This document shows positions 17,548 through 26,647 of a DNA stretch of 54,854 nt, piece after piece (the first letter of the stretch is position 1; each line of letters opens with the position of its first letter). Position numbers and translations under genes: made by a program. Below the pieces are notes generated by a model, which was given only the letters and a program-made list of their open reading frames with translations, did not search any database and had not been told where the DNA came from. Source of the stretch: Cupriavidus basilensis OR16 (lineage in GTDB: Bacteria; Pseudomonadota; Gammaproteobacteria; Burkholderiales; Burkholderiaceae); NCBI RefSeq assembly GCF_000243095.1, contig NZ_AHJE01000105.1, positions 1-54,854 of the forward strand. The letters are read 5' to 3'.

Positions 17548-18915
17548 GTGGCGGACACGCTGTTTTCCGAAGCTCCCGATCGTTCCCAGCAACCCCTGGC
17601 CGAGCGCCTGCGCCCGCGCACTATCGACGAGGTGATCGGCCAGCAACACCTGCTGGGCGCCGGCAAGCCACTGCGGGTAGCGTTCGCGTCCGGCGAGCCG
17701 CACTCCATGATCCTGTGGGGCCCGCCCGGCGTGGGCAAGACCACGCTGGCGCGGCTGATGGCCACGGCCTTCGATGCCGAGTTCATCGCGCTGTCGGCGG
17801 TGCTGTCCGGCGTCAAGGACATCCGCGAGGCGGTCGAGCGCGCCGAGCAATACCGTGCTCACGGACGGCGCACGCTGGTGTTCGTGGACGAGGTGCACCG
17901 CTTCAACAAGAGCCAGCAGGACGCCTTCCTGCCCCACGTGGAAAGCGGGCTGTTCACCTTTATTGGCGCCACCACCGAGAACCCGTCCTTCGAGGTCAAC
18001 GGTGCCTTGCTGTCGCGCGCGGCGGTGTACGTGCTCAAGAGCCTGGACGACGCGGAGCTGACGCAGCTGGCGCGGCGCGCCAGCGAAGAGCTGGGCGGCC
18101 TGCAGTGGGAGGCCGAGGCGCTGCAGCTGATCGTGGCCTCGGCCGACGGCGATGGCCGCAAGCTGCTGAACAATATCGAGATCGTGGCGCGCGCCGCGCG
18201 CAGTGCCGGCGCGCAGGTCATCGACAACGCCTTGCTTGGCAGCGCCTTGTCGGAGAACCTGCGCCGCTTCGACAAGGGTGGCGACGCGTTCTACGATCAG
18301 ATCAGCGCACTGCATAAATCCGTGCGCGGCTCCGATCCCGATGCCACGTTGTACTGGTTCTGCCGCATGATCGACGGCGGCGCCGATCCGCGCTACCTGG
18401 CACGCCGCATCGTACGCATGGCGTGGGAGGACATCGGCCTGGCCGATCCGCGTGCCGCCCGCATCACGCTGGACGCTGCCGAGACCTACGAGCGACTGGG
18501 TTCGCCGGAGGGCGAGCTCGCGCTGGCGCAAGCCCTGATCTATCTGGCCGTGGCCCCCAAGTCCAATGCCGGCTACAACGCCTACAACACTGCGCGCGCC
18601 TTCGTGGCCAAGGACAAGTCGCGCGGCGTGCCGGTGCACCTGCGCAACGCGCCGACCAAGCTGATGAAAGAGCTGGGCTACGGCCACGCCTACCGCTACG
18701 CGCACGACGAGCCCGAAGCCTATGCCGCCGGCGAGCACTACTTCCCCGACGACCTCAAGCGCCCGGGCTGGTACAAGCCCACGCCGCGCGGGCTGGAAGG
18801 CAAGATCGGCGACAAGCTGCGCCACCTGCGCGATCTTGACGCGCAGTGGCTCCGGCAGCAGGGCAAAGGCAGGGGCCGGGACGAAGGCGGCAGCGAGGGC
18901 GGCGGGGCGCAATAA
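17548..18915 (+). CDS. rarA: replication-associated recombination protein A (MgsA/RarA ATPase)
   Basis: A 455-residue clamp-loader-like AAA+ ATPase acting at stalled forks. It has Walker A GPPGVGKTTLARLMA, Walker B LVFVDEVHRF, the sensor region GATTENPSFEVN and the C-terminal tetramerisation part with PKSNAGYNAYNTA and VPVHLRNAPTKLMKELGYG. The start is a GTG preceded by a weak ribosome site. The C-terminal tail is Gly/Arg-rich. In related genomes it usually follows lolA directly; here 6.8 kb separate them. serS follows on the same strand. Confidence 0.95.
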   Translation: MADTLFSEAPDRSQQPLAERLRPRTIDEVIGQQHLLGAGKPLRVAFASGEPHSMILWGPPGVGKTTLARLMATAFDAEFIALSAVLSGVKDIREAVERAEQYRAHGRRTLVFVDEVHRFNKSQQDAFLPHVESGLFTFIGATTENPSFEVNGALLSRAAVYVLKSLDDAELTQLARRASEELGGLQWEAEALQLIVASADGDGRKLLNNIEIVARAARSAGAQVIDNALLGSALSENLRRFDKGGDAFYDQISALHKSVRGSDPDATLYWFCRMIDGGADPRYLARRIVRMAWEDIGLADPRAARITLDAAETYERLGSPEGELALAQALIYLAVAPKSNAGYNAYNTARAFVAKDKSRGVPVHLRNAPTKLMKELGYGHAYRYAHDEPEAYAAGEHYFPDDLKRPGWYKPTPRGLEGKIGDKLRHLRDLDAQWLRQQGKGRGRDEGGSEGGGAQ

Positions 18916-19072
18916 CGCGCATCGCCCTTCGCCCGCAGCTTGTCCCCGCGAACAGCGGGAGATCCGCCAGCCTGTTCTCCAGCCAGCGGATCGGCGTGGG
19001 CCCGGGCCAGTGCAGTAAAATGCCGGATCCGCCAGCATGTTGCTGGCCAATGCACCTGCCCTCACACGCAAC

Positions 19073-20386
<1,314 letters not shown>

Positions 20387-20403
20387 TTTTTCACGCGAGG
20401 GGC

Positions 20404-20433
20404 TTGCGGTGGAAATAGGGTTTCCTCTATAAT
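20404..20433 (+). promoter_or_regulatory. promoter of tRNA-Ser
   Basis: TTGCGG, an 18-nt spacer and a perfect TATAAT. The predicted start lies about 25 nt before the mature tRNA 5' end. Confidence 0.65.
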
Positions 20434-20464
20434 CTTGTTCTTCGCGACAAGCGACCCAGTTACC

Positions 20465-20554
<90 letters not shown>

Positions 20555-20556
20555 AA

Positions 20557-20580
20557 AAAGCTGCCTAACCCAGCACCAGC
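20557..20580 (+). repeat. left arm of terminal inverted repeat of the prophage
   Basis: Pairs with 30887-30910 over 24 positions with two mismatches; 18 of the inner 19 pairs are perfect. It starts 2 nt inside the att core. Confidence 0.85.
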
Positions 20581-20629
20581 TGGCATGCGACTAAACTGAC
20601 GCGACAATAACAAGTCGTAGAAGGGTCGA

Positions 20630-21187
20630 ATGTTAGTCGGATACGCTAGGGTAAGCACACAAGAACAAGAAACACACGCTCAAACCGACGCTCTGCAATC
20701 AGCAGGCGTCGGTTTTATTTTTTCCGAGAAGCGGTCGGGCGGCAGTATGAAGCGAAGGCCCGCGCTTGAGGAAATGCTCACCAAGATTGGCGCAGGCGAC
20801 ACCGTCGTCGTCTACAAGCTGGACCGCATCGCACGATCCCTGAAAGACCTGCTAATCATCATCGAGCGCATTGAGGCGTGCGGCGCCGAGTTCCGTAGCC
20901 TGACTGAACATATCGACACGCGCTCGCCGGCTGGACGGATGATTTTTCAAATCGTCGGAGCCTTCGCGGAATTCGAGCGCGAACTGATCCGGGAGCGTAC
21001 GAAGGTGGGCATGGCAGCAGCGGCGCGACGTGGCGTGAAAATGGGTCGCCCTACGGCCATGACGCAAGAGCAGGAAGCTGAATGCATGCGTCTATGGTTC
21101 TCTGGCAACTACACGCGCACCGCACTAGCGAAGCGCTATGGCACCCATCTCAGCAGCATCGAGCGGGTTCGCGCTTGCGCAGCCTAA
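20630..21187 (+). CDS. small serine recombinase (resolvase/invertase family)
   Basis: A 185-residue site-specific recombinase. The catalytic Ser is in LVGYARVSTQEQE, the active-site arginines are in YKLDRIARSLKDLL, and the EFERELIRERTKVG helix and short C-terminal HTH (NYTRTALAKRYGTHLSSIERV) are complete. It is the likely integrase of the prophage: it lies 75 nt from attL and no tyrosine integrase is present. In Ralstonia RSM phages a protein of this type does this job at the same tRNA. In the excised circle it would be directly downstream of the repressor gene. Confidence 0.93.
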   Translation: MLVGYARVSTQEQETHAQTDALQSAGVGFIFSEKRSGGSMKRRPALEEMLTKIGAGDTVVVYKLDRIARSLKDLLIIIERIEACGAEFRSLTEHIDTRSPAGRMIFQIVGAFAEFERELIRERTKVGMAAAARRGVKMGRPTAMTQEQEAECMRLWFSGNYTRTALAKRYGTHLSSIERVRACAA

Positions 21188-21278
21188 ACTGATCCGGGCG
21201 AAAGCGAGGGCGCCCTCATGGCTGGCAGCATTCCCGATTGATTCGTGCGAATAGGTCGATGAATCGGCCAATCTCGGC

Positions 21279-21683
21279 TCAGGGATTCGCCAGCAAAAAG
21301 GCTCGATGAACAGGAGCGCCAAATGGGCTTGCGTGAAGTCCGGCGCAGATACGTTGGAGAAGAGCGTCATCTACCAAGGGGCGCGCGTCAAAGATCCCGT
21401 CCTTGACCCCCTTCAGAAGTTTCCGCGCCTCCTCGATTCGGCAGTGGGAATAGTTCACCCACGTGGGGCGAACCACAAAAGGATGCTCGCCCGCCGCAAT
21501 CAAGCAAGTAGTGTCATGAAAAATCCCTGGCTTGATTGACGAAAAGGTTGCGAGAAGGACGTGCCCATCCGCGCTTGGATTGGTCAGTAAAACAAACAGA
21601 TGTCGGCGGTCAGGGTCTGCGGCGGGACCGGAAGGAATAAGCAGCGTCGCCTTCCGGCATGGAATGAAAATACTCCCGCTCAT
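21279..21683 (-). CDS. putative toxin partner of Panacea antitoxin
   Basis: A 134-residue protein starting MSGSIFIPCRKATLLIPSGP. The block HLFVLLTNP followed by a beta-rich core (VLLATFSS, DTTCLIAAGEHPFVVRPTWVNY) and a helical end (LLQRICAGLHASPFG) resembles an uncharacterised family often found beside regulatory genes; a PemK/MazF-like barrel is possible but unproven. Its ATG overlaps the stop of the Panacea gene (ATGA), so the pair is translationally coupled, with the antitoxin first. By this arrangement I infer a toxin; the activity is unknown. Confidence 0.65.
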   Translation of the reverse strand: MSGSIFIPCRKATLLIPSGPAADPDRRHLFVLLTNPSADGHVLLATFSSIKPGIFHDTTCLIAAGEHPFVVRPTWVNYSHCRIEEARKLLKGVKDGIFDARPLVDDALLQRICAGLHASPFGAPVHRAFLLANP

Positions 21684-22243
21684 AGTTGCGCGAAAATATC
21701 ATCAATCGCTTGATGATCCTCTAGATCTCTGCTGACCGCAGCTGCCGCCTCTGACGATTTCCCGAGGGCCCGTAAGATCCTCTCCAGAGGGATGGGTGAA
21801 CTAGATCCCTGCGGATCCTCCCATTCCGGGACTACCCGCCGATCATGTGTGAGATCTCGTAGCTCCCAACGATTCATGTGGCCGTACGCCTCGAAGATTG
21901 CATCCAGGACGGCAATTTCTGCGTCGTTCAGATGATCGAGAGATCCTCGCGATGAATCGCGCTTTACCGAAATCTCGTTGTTGCGCCGTTCGGTTAGCCA
22001 AGCGGACCAACCTTCCGGGGCCGACCGCTCGAACCCGCTCATGAGGTCAAGGGTTCGCGAAAGAACCGGTCCATGAGGCATGGCAAAGTACTTGTCACCG
22101 GTAATCGGGGTGTCAAACTGGCGCAAGGCCTCGCGATCGGCGAGATACAGAAGCTTCATGAGCTTCAGGTGCGACATGCGACCGCCGTTTCGTTTACTAA
22201 CGAGATAGGCGGCGGCTTGTGCAAGTTTGGTTTCGTCAAGCAT
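21680..22243 (-). CDS. Panacea-domain (SocA-like/DUF4065) antitoxin
   Basis: A 187-residue protein with a clear Panacea fold: KLAQAAAYLVSKRNGGRMSH, LKLMKLLYLADREAL, PITGDKYFAMPHGPVLS and LSDAE-like LNDAEIAVLDAIFEAYG with a C-terminal WELRDLTHD. Panacea proteins neutralise many unrelated toxins, and those tested act as antitoxins or, as in SocA, as proteolysis adaptors. The gene is the first of a two-gene unit inside the prophage. A LexA-like box lies 160 nt upstream. Probable roles are prophage maintenance or exclusion of other phages; this is inference. Confidence 0.85.
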   Translation of the reverse strand: MLDETKLAQAAAYLVSKRNGGRMSHLKLMKLLYLADREALRQFDTPITGDKYFAMPHGPVLSRTLDLMSGFERSAPEGWSAWLTERRNNEISVKRDSSRGSLDHLNDAEIAVLDAIFEAYGHMNRWELRDLTHDRRVVPEWEDPQGSSSPIPLERILRALGKSSEAAAAVSRDLEDHQAIDDIFAQL

Positions 22244-22402
22244 GGTCTGGCCTCCCTCCCGTAGATAACGACTGGCTTCCGAAGTTACTTAGCCCTGCAA
22301 GTTGGAACGGACCATATAGGCTGCCGTCCCCAGTTCCAATTCATTTTTACTATGAATCGGCTTTGGCTTTAGTGGCGTAACTCACACTACTTTAACCGAG
22401 TA

Positions 22403-22418
22403 CTGTATATATGTACAG
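22403..22418. promoter_or_regulatory. LexA-box-like palindrome
   Basis: CTGTATATATGTACAG differs from the classical E. coli SOS consensus at one base and is extended to a 20-nt near-palindrome by TA on each side. It is nested between CTCACAC (22381-22387) and GTGTGAG (22427-22433). It lies between the leftward Panacea unit and the rightward secreted-protein gene, so it could control either. Confidence 0.6.
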
Positions 22419-22563
22419 TAGTTTCGGTGTGAGATGTCGTATGTGGCTAAAATGTCACTTTTGTGCCGTGCGCCACCCACTACAGCGCGCGCAACCCCAC
22501 TACAGCATAGGCGCCCCTAACAACCACAGGTGGTAGCTTTAGCACAAAAATAAAGGGGCGCGA

Positions 22564-22961
22564 ATGCTAAGAATCATCATGGCCGTTGCACTTACGCTAC
22601 TGACTCCCACGATCCAGGCAGCAAAGTGCAGGAGTGGAAAGAGCATCCTATACACACAAGATCAACATTGCCCACCAGGGTACACAGACATAACTAGAGA
22701 GCTTGGTGGCACAGTATCGACAATTGGGAAGAGCCCCCCCGCAACCCAACAAGAGCAAGATTTTCTGCAGCAGCATGTCGAAGACCAGCAGTACAAATTC
22801 GAGCCGCAGATAACGAGAGGCGTTTCCTGTGCAATTCCCTCTCCGAACGCGCTCGGTCCCTCGAAATTCAGATGCGCCAGATCAGCGCTTGGCAATGGAT
22901 GGATAACCTGAAGCGACAACACCGAGAGGTGCGCGACGAGCAGTACCGGCAGCGTTGCTGA
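22564..22961 (+). pseudogene. secreted DUF4124-like protein, frameshifted
   Basis: Starts MLRIIMAVALTLLTPTIQAA (signal peptide), then KCRSGKSILYTQDQHCPPGY, the short beta-domain seen in DUF4124-type secreted proteins. The frame as it stands ends at 22911 with an unlikely tail (GVSCAIPSPNALGPSK). In another frame the sequence continues as NERRFLCNSLSERARSLEIQ to DEQYRQRC and stops at 22961, which is exactly the helical, Cys-ending tail such proteins carry. The shift lies at about 22790-22815. Ribosome site: AAAGGGGCGCGA. It is one of few plus-strand genes in the prophage and likely cargo rather than a virion gene. Confidence 0.65.
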
Positions 22962-23050
22962 AGCTCACGCCGAAGGCGATGCGCGCACGAAGAAGTGTGT
23001 CCCGCCGTCGGACACGTGTGCGTGTATCTCAAGCTTGCTTGACACTGAAA

Positions 23051-23596
23051 CTAGCCTTGCACACCGGCAGCAAGCACTGCAACAGAACCGACAGCAACAA
23101 GGGCCTGCAGTATCACCATCAAGCCCTGCACTTGCCCAATTTTGGCAATCATTCGGCCGCTGACAGCCAAATCACCCTTCAAGACCTTGGCGAACATCCA
23201 GCCAACGAACAGACGGCCCGGCCAAAAAAGTGCCCGACTAGCTTCGTCCAGGAATACCGCAAAATCAAAAGGCGCTGTCTTCAGGTCAACCTGCTTACCA
23301 AGCTCAAAACCGAGAGAGGAGGCGGACGTCGCGCCGGAAATCAAGGCAGCGAGAAATTTAGCAAAAATCCCAAGGGCGCCGGAAACAAAGAACAGAGCGA
23401 AGAACCAGCGGACGCAAGCCGCCGCTACATGAGCAGTCACCACGTCCAGATGACTTAGCAAGAAGGTAGAAGCGGCAGCAGAGCCAGCAAGCAGCCAACC
23501 AGAAAAACCGTCCAATGACGCTGATGTCTTACCTACACCGGCAACCAAGACTTGACCAGCAAGAACCCTCTCACGGATGTTTTGAACCTGCTCCAT
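23051..23596 (-). CDS. hydrophobic protein with about three membrane helices, unknown
   Basis: A 181-residue protein starting MEQVQNIRERVLAGQVLVAG. Probable membrane segments are GWLLAGSAAASTFLL (about residue 33), RWFFALFFVSGALGIFAKFLAALI (about 62) and GLMVILQALVAVGSVAVLAAGV at the end. It lies 43 nt after rep on the same strand, so it is probably the last gene of the phage operon. I know no family. The same DNA is also open on the plus strand with a basic, low-complexity translation, which I regard as a shadow. Codon bias and hydrophobic pattern favour the minus frame. Confidence 0.55.
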   Translation of the reverse strand: MEQVQNIRERVLAGQVLVAGVGKTSASLDGFSGWLLAGSAAASTFLLSHLDVVTAHVAAACVRWFFALFFVSGALGIFAKFLAALISGATSASSLGFELGKQVDLKTAPFDFAVFLDEASRALFWPGRLFVGWMFAKVLKGDLAVSGRMIAKIGQVQGLMVILQALVAVGSVAVLAAGVQG

Positions 23597-23639
23597 GCCT
23601 CGCTCCAGTGTTGGAAAACCTCAGTGTAATCAAATAGCT

Positions 23640-24527
23640 TCACATAGCAGGTGAGGCCCCAACAAAAAAGTACCGCCCCCCATCGGACACATACGCCTGT
23701 ATCTGATCAGCGGGGCAGACTTCCATGGCCGCTTTCATCGCATCCACGATCACCGAGTGCATATCGTTGCTGTCTTGCACGAAGTAGGTTTGCGGCTCAG
23801 GCACGACGATCCCCTTAGACGTCCAGTAGCGCTTTTTATTGAGTTCGCGGCTTTCCACATCCTTCGTGATGTATTTCGCGATGTAGGCCGCCAACGCGTG
23901 ACGCTTCCACTTACCCCCAGTCTTAGGGTTGCGCACGTTGACGCTACCCATACCCTTACCGCCAACGATGCGTTGCCAGATGGCGCGAACGAGGTTGTAG
24001 ACGAGGCGACCATGCACGGCCACGTGGATGTGCCAAGCGCCCCGCGTTTGTGTCTCAGGCACCGCCACGTAGTGCCACAGACCCGCACCCTTCATAGCCC
24101 TGCGGAACGCGTCGAAATCGCGTTTTAGCCGCTCCACGTCCGTCATATTCTCCCGGTAAGTGAGGGTAAGCAGGCGATCAGCTTGAATGGCTTGGCACCG
24201 CAGGCGCACATTCTTGCGGGCACGCTTCGAGGATGCGTGCATGGATTGCTCGACGTTAGTGGATTCCCCACGCTTGGCGCGGGGCATGGCGCGAATCTCA
24301 TCCATGCGCTTGCGCACCGCCAGAGGGTATCCGTAGAAGTTCACCGAGCCGTCCGCTTCGAAATAGCGCATACGCCCGACGATGGTGTCTTTCCACGCGC
24401 CATCCACGAAGCCGCGTTCGGCATCGGCTTGCCTGCATCGCTCTTGGTACTCGAGTGCACGAGTATCCGCATCCGAGTAATGGCCTTTTACTTCGTGATA
24501 GGTAGGCTCTATAATGCTTTCACGCAT
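23640..24527 (-). CDS. rolling-circle replication initiator (HUH-type Rep, pII-like)
   Basis: A 295-residue protein. Motif II is AWHIHVAVHG, with the HxH metal ligands, and the catalytic tyrosine region is ALAAYIAKYITKDVE, the usual Y..KY.TK pattern. The N-terminal DRLLTLTYRENMTDVERLKR is motif I, as in phage-type Rep proteins. It would nick one strand of the replicative form to start rolling-circle synthesis. The start ATG is preceded by AAGGA at 8 nt. The leader is overlapped by a possible antisense RNA, and the long hairpin region that probably contains the origin lies directly upstream. Confidence 0.9.
   Translation of the reverse strand: MRESIIEPTYHEVKGHYSDADTRALEYQERCRQADAERGFVDGAWKDTIVGRMRYFEADGSVNFYGYPLAVRKRMDEIRAMPRAKRGESTNVEQSMHASSKRARKNVRLRCQAIQADRLLTLTYRENMTDVERLKRDFDAFRRAMKGAGLWHYVAVPETQTRGAWHIHVAVHGRLVYNLVRAIWQRIVGGKGMGSVNVRNPKTGGKWKRHALAAYIAKYITKDVESRELNKKRYWTSKGIVVPEPQTYFVQDSNDMHSVIVDAMKAAMEVCPADQIQAYVSDGGRYFFVGASPAM
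24487..24515 (+). promoter_or_regulatory. promoter reading antisense to rep
   Basis: TTTACT (24487-24492), a 17-nt spacer and a perfect TATAAT (24510-24515) on the plus strand, inside the first codons of rep. The start would fall near 24522. Confidence 0.45.
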
Positions 24528-24595
24528 GGCGGGTGTCCTTAACTGTCGCTATGTACGGCCCCGGGGTGTTGGCGCATCCGCGGGGCTTTTTCTTT
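24522..24595 (+). ncRNA. candidate antisense RNA over the rep start
   Basis: Between the promoter at 24487-24515 and a terminator (GCCCCG at 24558-24563 pairing with CGGGGC at 24581-24586, then TTTTTCTTT) lies a stretch of about 72 nt. It is complementary to the rep start codon, its ribosome site and leader. There is no ORF in it, and no plus-strand gene nearby explains the terminator. Copy-control antisense RNAs at this place are well known for plasmid rep genes; for this phage it is inference. Confidence 0.4.
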
Positions 24596-24616
24596 GGCCT
24601 GGCTGTCTCTGCTACC

Positions 24617-24645
24617 CGGAAACCCGTGCCAGTAGTGCGTTTCCG
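24617..24645. repeat. hairpin in the phage intergenic region
   Basis: CGGAAAC and GTTTCCG pair perfectly across a 15-nt loop. Confidence 0.5.
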
Positions 24646-24678
24646 TTAAGTGTTATTACTTCAAGTTTAGGCTCGCTT

Positions 24679-24724
24679 CGCTCGCCCGGCCGACTTCGCT
24701 ACGCTCAGCCTGACCGGGCAAGCG
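24679..24724. repeat. imperfect hairpin in the phage intergenic region
   Basis: 13-nt arms (24679-24691 and 24712-24724) pair at 11 positions, centred on GCCCGG/CCGGGC, with a 20-nt loop. Confidence 0.5.
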
Positions 24725-24872
24725 CTACAGCCCCGCAGAAGGCTCAGATCAGTCTGTACGCGATTGATTTGGCGGCAGGCCACTCGACCCACACCGCTAC
24801 ACAAAGAACGATCAGAGCGCTTCGCGCAGAGGGCGCTCGCCGCGCGGCGTCTCCGGTCGCCCTCCCGAACGT

Positions 24873-25054
24873 CTCCAGTCCGCTGAGCCCGTCGTCCCTT
24901 GATCGACCATATGTCACTCGCTTCGAACTTTCGCGGCATAAACGGGTGACCTCCCAATTGCGAAAAGGCCGCAATCGGGCCCCTCCCATTTATTCCACGT
25001 TTCGAAGCGAGCGCCATAGCATGGTCGCGGGACGACGAACTCAGCGGACTGGAG
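24873..25054. repeat. large nested hairpin; likely phage origin/packaging region
   Basis: The outer stem pairs CTCCAGTCCGCTGAG with CTCAGCGGACTGGAG, then CGTCGTCCC with GGGACGACG, then GACCAT with ATGGTC: 30 pairs broken by two small internal loops. Inside it, CTCGCTTCGAA (24917-24927) pairs with TTCGAAGCGAG (25001-25011), and ATTGCG/CGCAAT forms an apical hairpin (24957-24975). A further hairpin GCCGAAGC/GCTTCGGC follows directly (25054-25070). In Ff phages the region upstream of gene II holds the origin and packaging signal as such hairpins; this one is in the same place relative to rep. Confidence 0.8.
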
Positions 25055-25138
25055 CCGAAGCAGCTTCGGCAAGCCTCCCGGAGACAGATACGCCGGGACT
25101 CAGAATCTAGCGGCCCGGTGCCTTGAAAGGAAAACACC

Positions 25139-25444
25139 ATGAACCAACTGACCCTCTCGCTCGCTGGCGGCCTTTGCAATGCTCCGCTGTGGTTCGCCCT
25201 CCCGCGCAAGCGCCGTGTCAGCAAGGGCCGCATCGCCTTCGCACCCTGGCAGCAGCTCACCCTACGCCTGCCGATCCGCAAACTCATCCGCAACGCCTCG
25301 CATTTCATTTGGACCCGCCCCGATGGAAAGCAGTTTGTTTGCCGCACGATCCGCCAGCTTGTCGCCCGCGTCATGGATTGGGATGGCGCACTGTTGCGCG
25401 GATTGCTGCCCACCGCGAAGCGCCTCAAGACATCGAAGCGCTAA
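25139..25444 (+). CDS. small basic protein, unknown function
   Basis: A 101-residue, strongly basic protein (MNQLTLSLAGGLCNAPLWFA at the start, many Arg/Lys, ending AKRLKTSKR). It has a good ribosome site (AAAGGAAAACACC before ATG). It runs against the phage operon and its stop overlaps the stop of zot by 4 nt. It starts just beyond the nested hairpin. A nucleic-acid-binding role would fit its charge and place but cannot be shown; no family recognised. Confidence 0.55.
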   Translation: MNQLTLSLAGGLCNAPLWFALPRKRRVSKGRIAFAPWQQLTLRLPIRKLIRNASHFIWTRPDGKQFVCRTIRQLVARVMDWDGALLRGLLPTAKRLKTSKR

Positions 25445-26643
25445 CCCTCAGGGAATGCGGCGAGATCAACCGCACCGAGACGCCGCTGGCCGAGCGAACC
25501 TGCACCGCCCGACCCACTCGCACGAGATAGAGCCTGATTCGTTTCGAGAGACGTTTTCCCAATCGCCTCGATCGGCCAGCTACTAGCGACCACACGCTGA
25601 TCACCGCGCACCAGCATGACGTGATCACCATAGGCAGACGGGACCACCTGCCAGCCAAGCTCTTCGATTTGCCGTGCGTACAGGCGCTCTTTGACCCTAA
25701 ACCCCTCGTCATACCATTCGATCACCGCTTGCGAGCGCCTGGCACCCTGAAAGTAGAGCGTCAGCCGCGGACGCCATTTGCTGTTCAGATCCGTGATGTA
25801 GTCCTTGCCCGGCCTAGCCGCAGGTGCAACTGGCACGACCGCAGCAACTGGAGTGGCAGCGACGCCAGACGAAGGCGTCACAACTACTGTCGTCGTCGTC
25901 ACAGGCTTCGTCTGAGTCTGCACATGCGCCACGCTTTCCAGCCCGCCGCCCTTGAACATGTAGACCACGTAGCCGAGACCGGCCACAGCGAGCAGAAGCG
26001 CCAACGGAATCCACCGCCGAAACAATGGGCTACTCCATATGACCGCGCGTTTATCAACGAACGTTTCCTTATTTTCGGTCCCCGCCTCATGACTCAGGTA
26101 CGTGCCGAAGAATTTCGGGTCATACGTCTTGATACCACTAGTGACCTTTTCGAATTTCTCGTTGCCCATCCCCTTGAAGGTCGCCCACTGGTATTTGTTG
26201 ACCTTACCCAACGCGTCGAGCTTGGTAAAAACCATCTTCTGGTCAACACGTCGACGCCACAGGGTATGCACGTCCTTGAGATCCTGACCCATGATGACGA
26301 TATCGAGTCCGCGATGACGATGCTCCGTCACGAACTTTGTTATCGCTTCACCCAGCGGGCGGAAGTCAGATGGCCAGAAATTCTGCGCTTCGTCTAGCAC
26401 CACCAACGAATCATTCCCTACCACGTCGTAGATTTTTTCGACCTGCTCTCGCTCGACCTGTACCAGCAATTCCTTGCAGCGATCCAGCGGAATAGCCGCC
26501 GCGTTAGCAATCTTTTCGTGATCGAGGCCAGCGACGAACGCGAACACTTTGCGCCCCTTCTGTAGCGCAGGAATGATTCGCTCAACCACTGCCTCATAGC
26601 TCTTGCCCGCACCCGGCAAGCCTTCGTGAAAGATGATTGTCAT
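25441..26643 (-). CDS. Zot-domain assembly ATPase (pI)
   Basis: A 400-residue inner-membrane motor for filamentous phage assembly. The cytoplasmic N-terminal Zot domain has Walker A HEGLPGAGKSYEA, Walker B SLVVLDEAQNFWP and the HRHRGLDIVIMGQDL block. A single membrane helix follows near residue 210 (WIPLALLLAVAGLGYVVYMF). The periplasmic part begins with a Thr/Val/Ala-rich linker and ends in a folded domain that would contact a secretin. Start ATG is immediately after the pVI-like gene (4-nt gap). No secretin gene was found nearby. Confidence 0.95.
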   Translation of the reverse strand: MTIIFHEGLPGAGKSYEAVVERIIPALQKGRKVFAFVAGLDHEKIANAAAIPLDRCKELLVQVEREQVEKIYDVVGNDSLVVLDEAQNFWPSDFRPLGEAITKFVTEHRHRGLDIVIMGQDLKDVHTLWRRRVDQKMVFTKLDALGKVNKYQWATFKGMGNEKFEKVTSGIKTYDPKFFGTYLSHEAGTENKETFVDKRAVIWSSPLFRRWIPLALLLAVAGLGYVVYMFKGGGLESVAHVQTQTKPVTTTTVVVTPSSGVAATPVAAVVPVAPAARPGKDYITDLNSKWRPRLTLYFQGARRSQAVIEWYDEGFRVKERLYARQIEELGWQVVPSAYGDHVMLVRGDQRVVASSWPIEAIGKTSLETNQALSRASGSGGAGSLGQRRLGAVDLAAFPEG

Positions 26644-26647
26644 AGCG

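Noticed and set aside
18961..19041. Two near-identical 16-nt copies beginning GATCCGCCAGC before serS
   Set aside because: Only two copies without other context; likely chance or a small duplication.
22955..23458. Plus-strand basic frame overlapping the membrane protein at 23051-23596
   Set aside because: Low-complexity Lys/Arg-rich translation; the minus frame has proper membrane helices and follows rep.
24667..25428. 253-codon minus-strand frame across the nested hairpin
   Set aside because: Composition is unlike phage proteins and the region is explained by inverted repeats.
25441..26643. Zot as a true enterotoxin
   Set aside because: Domain order, neighbours and membrane helix are those of the phage assembly ATPase pI; the toxin label is historical.
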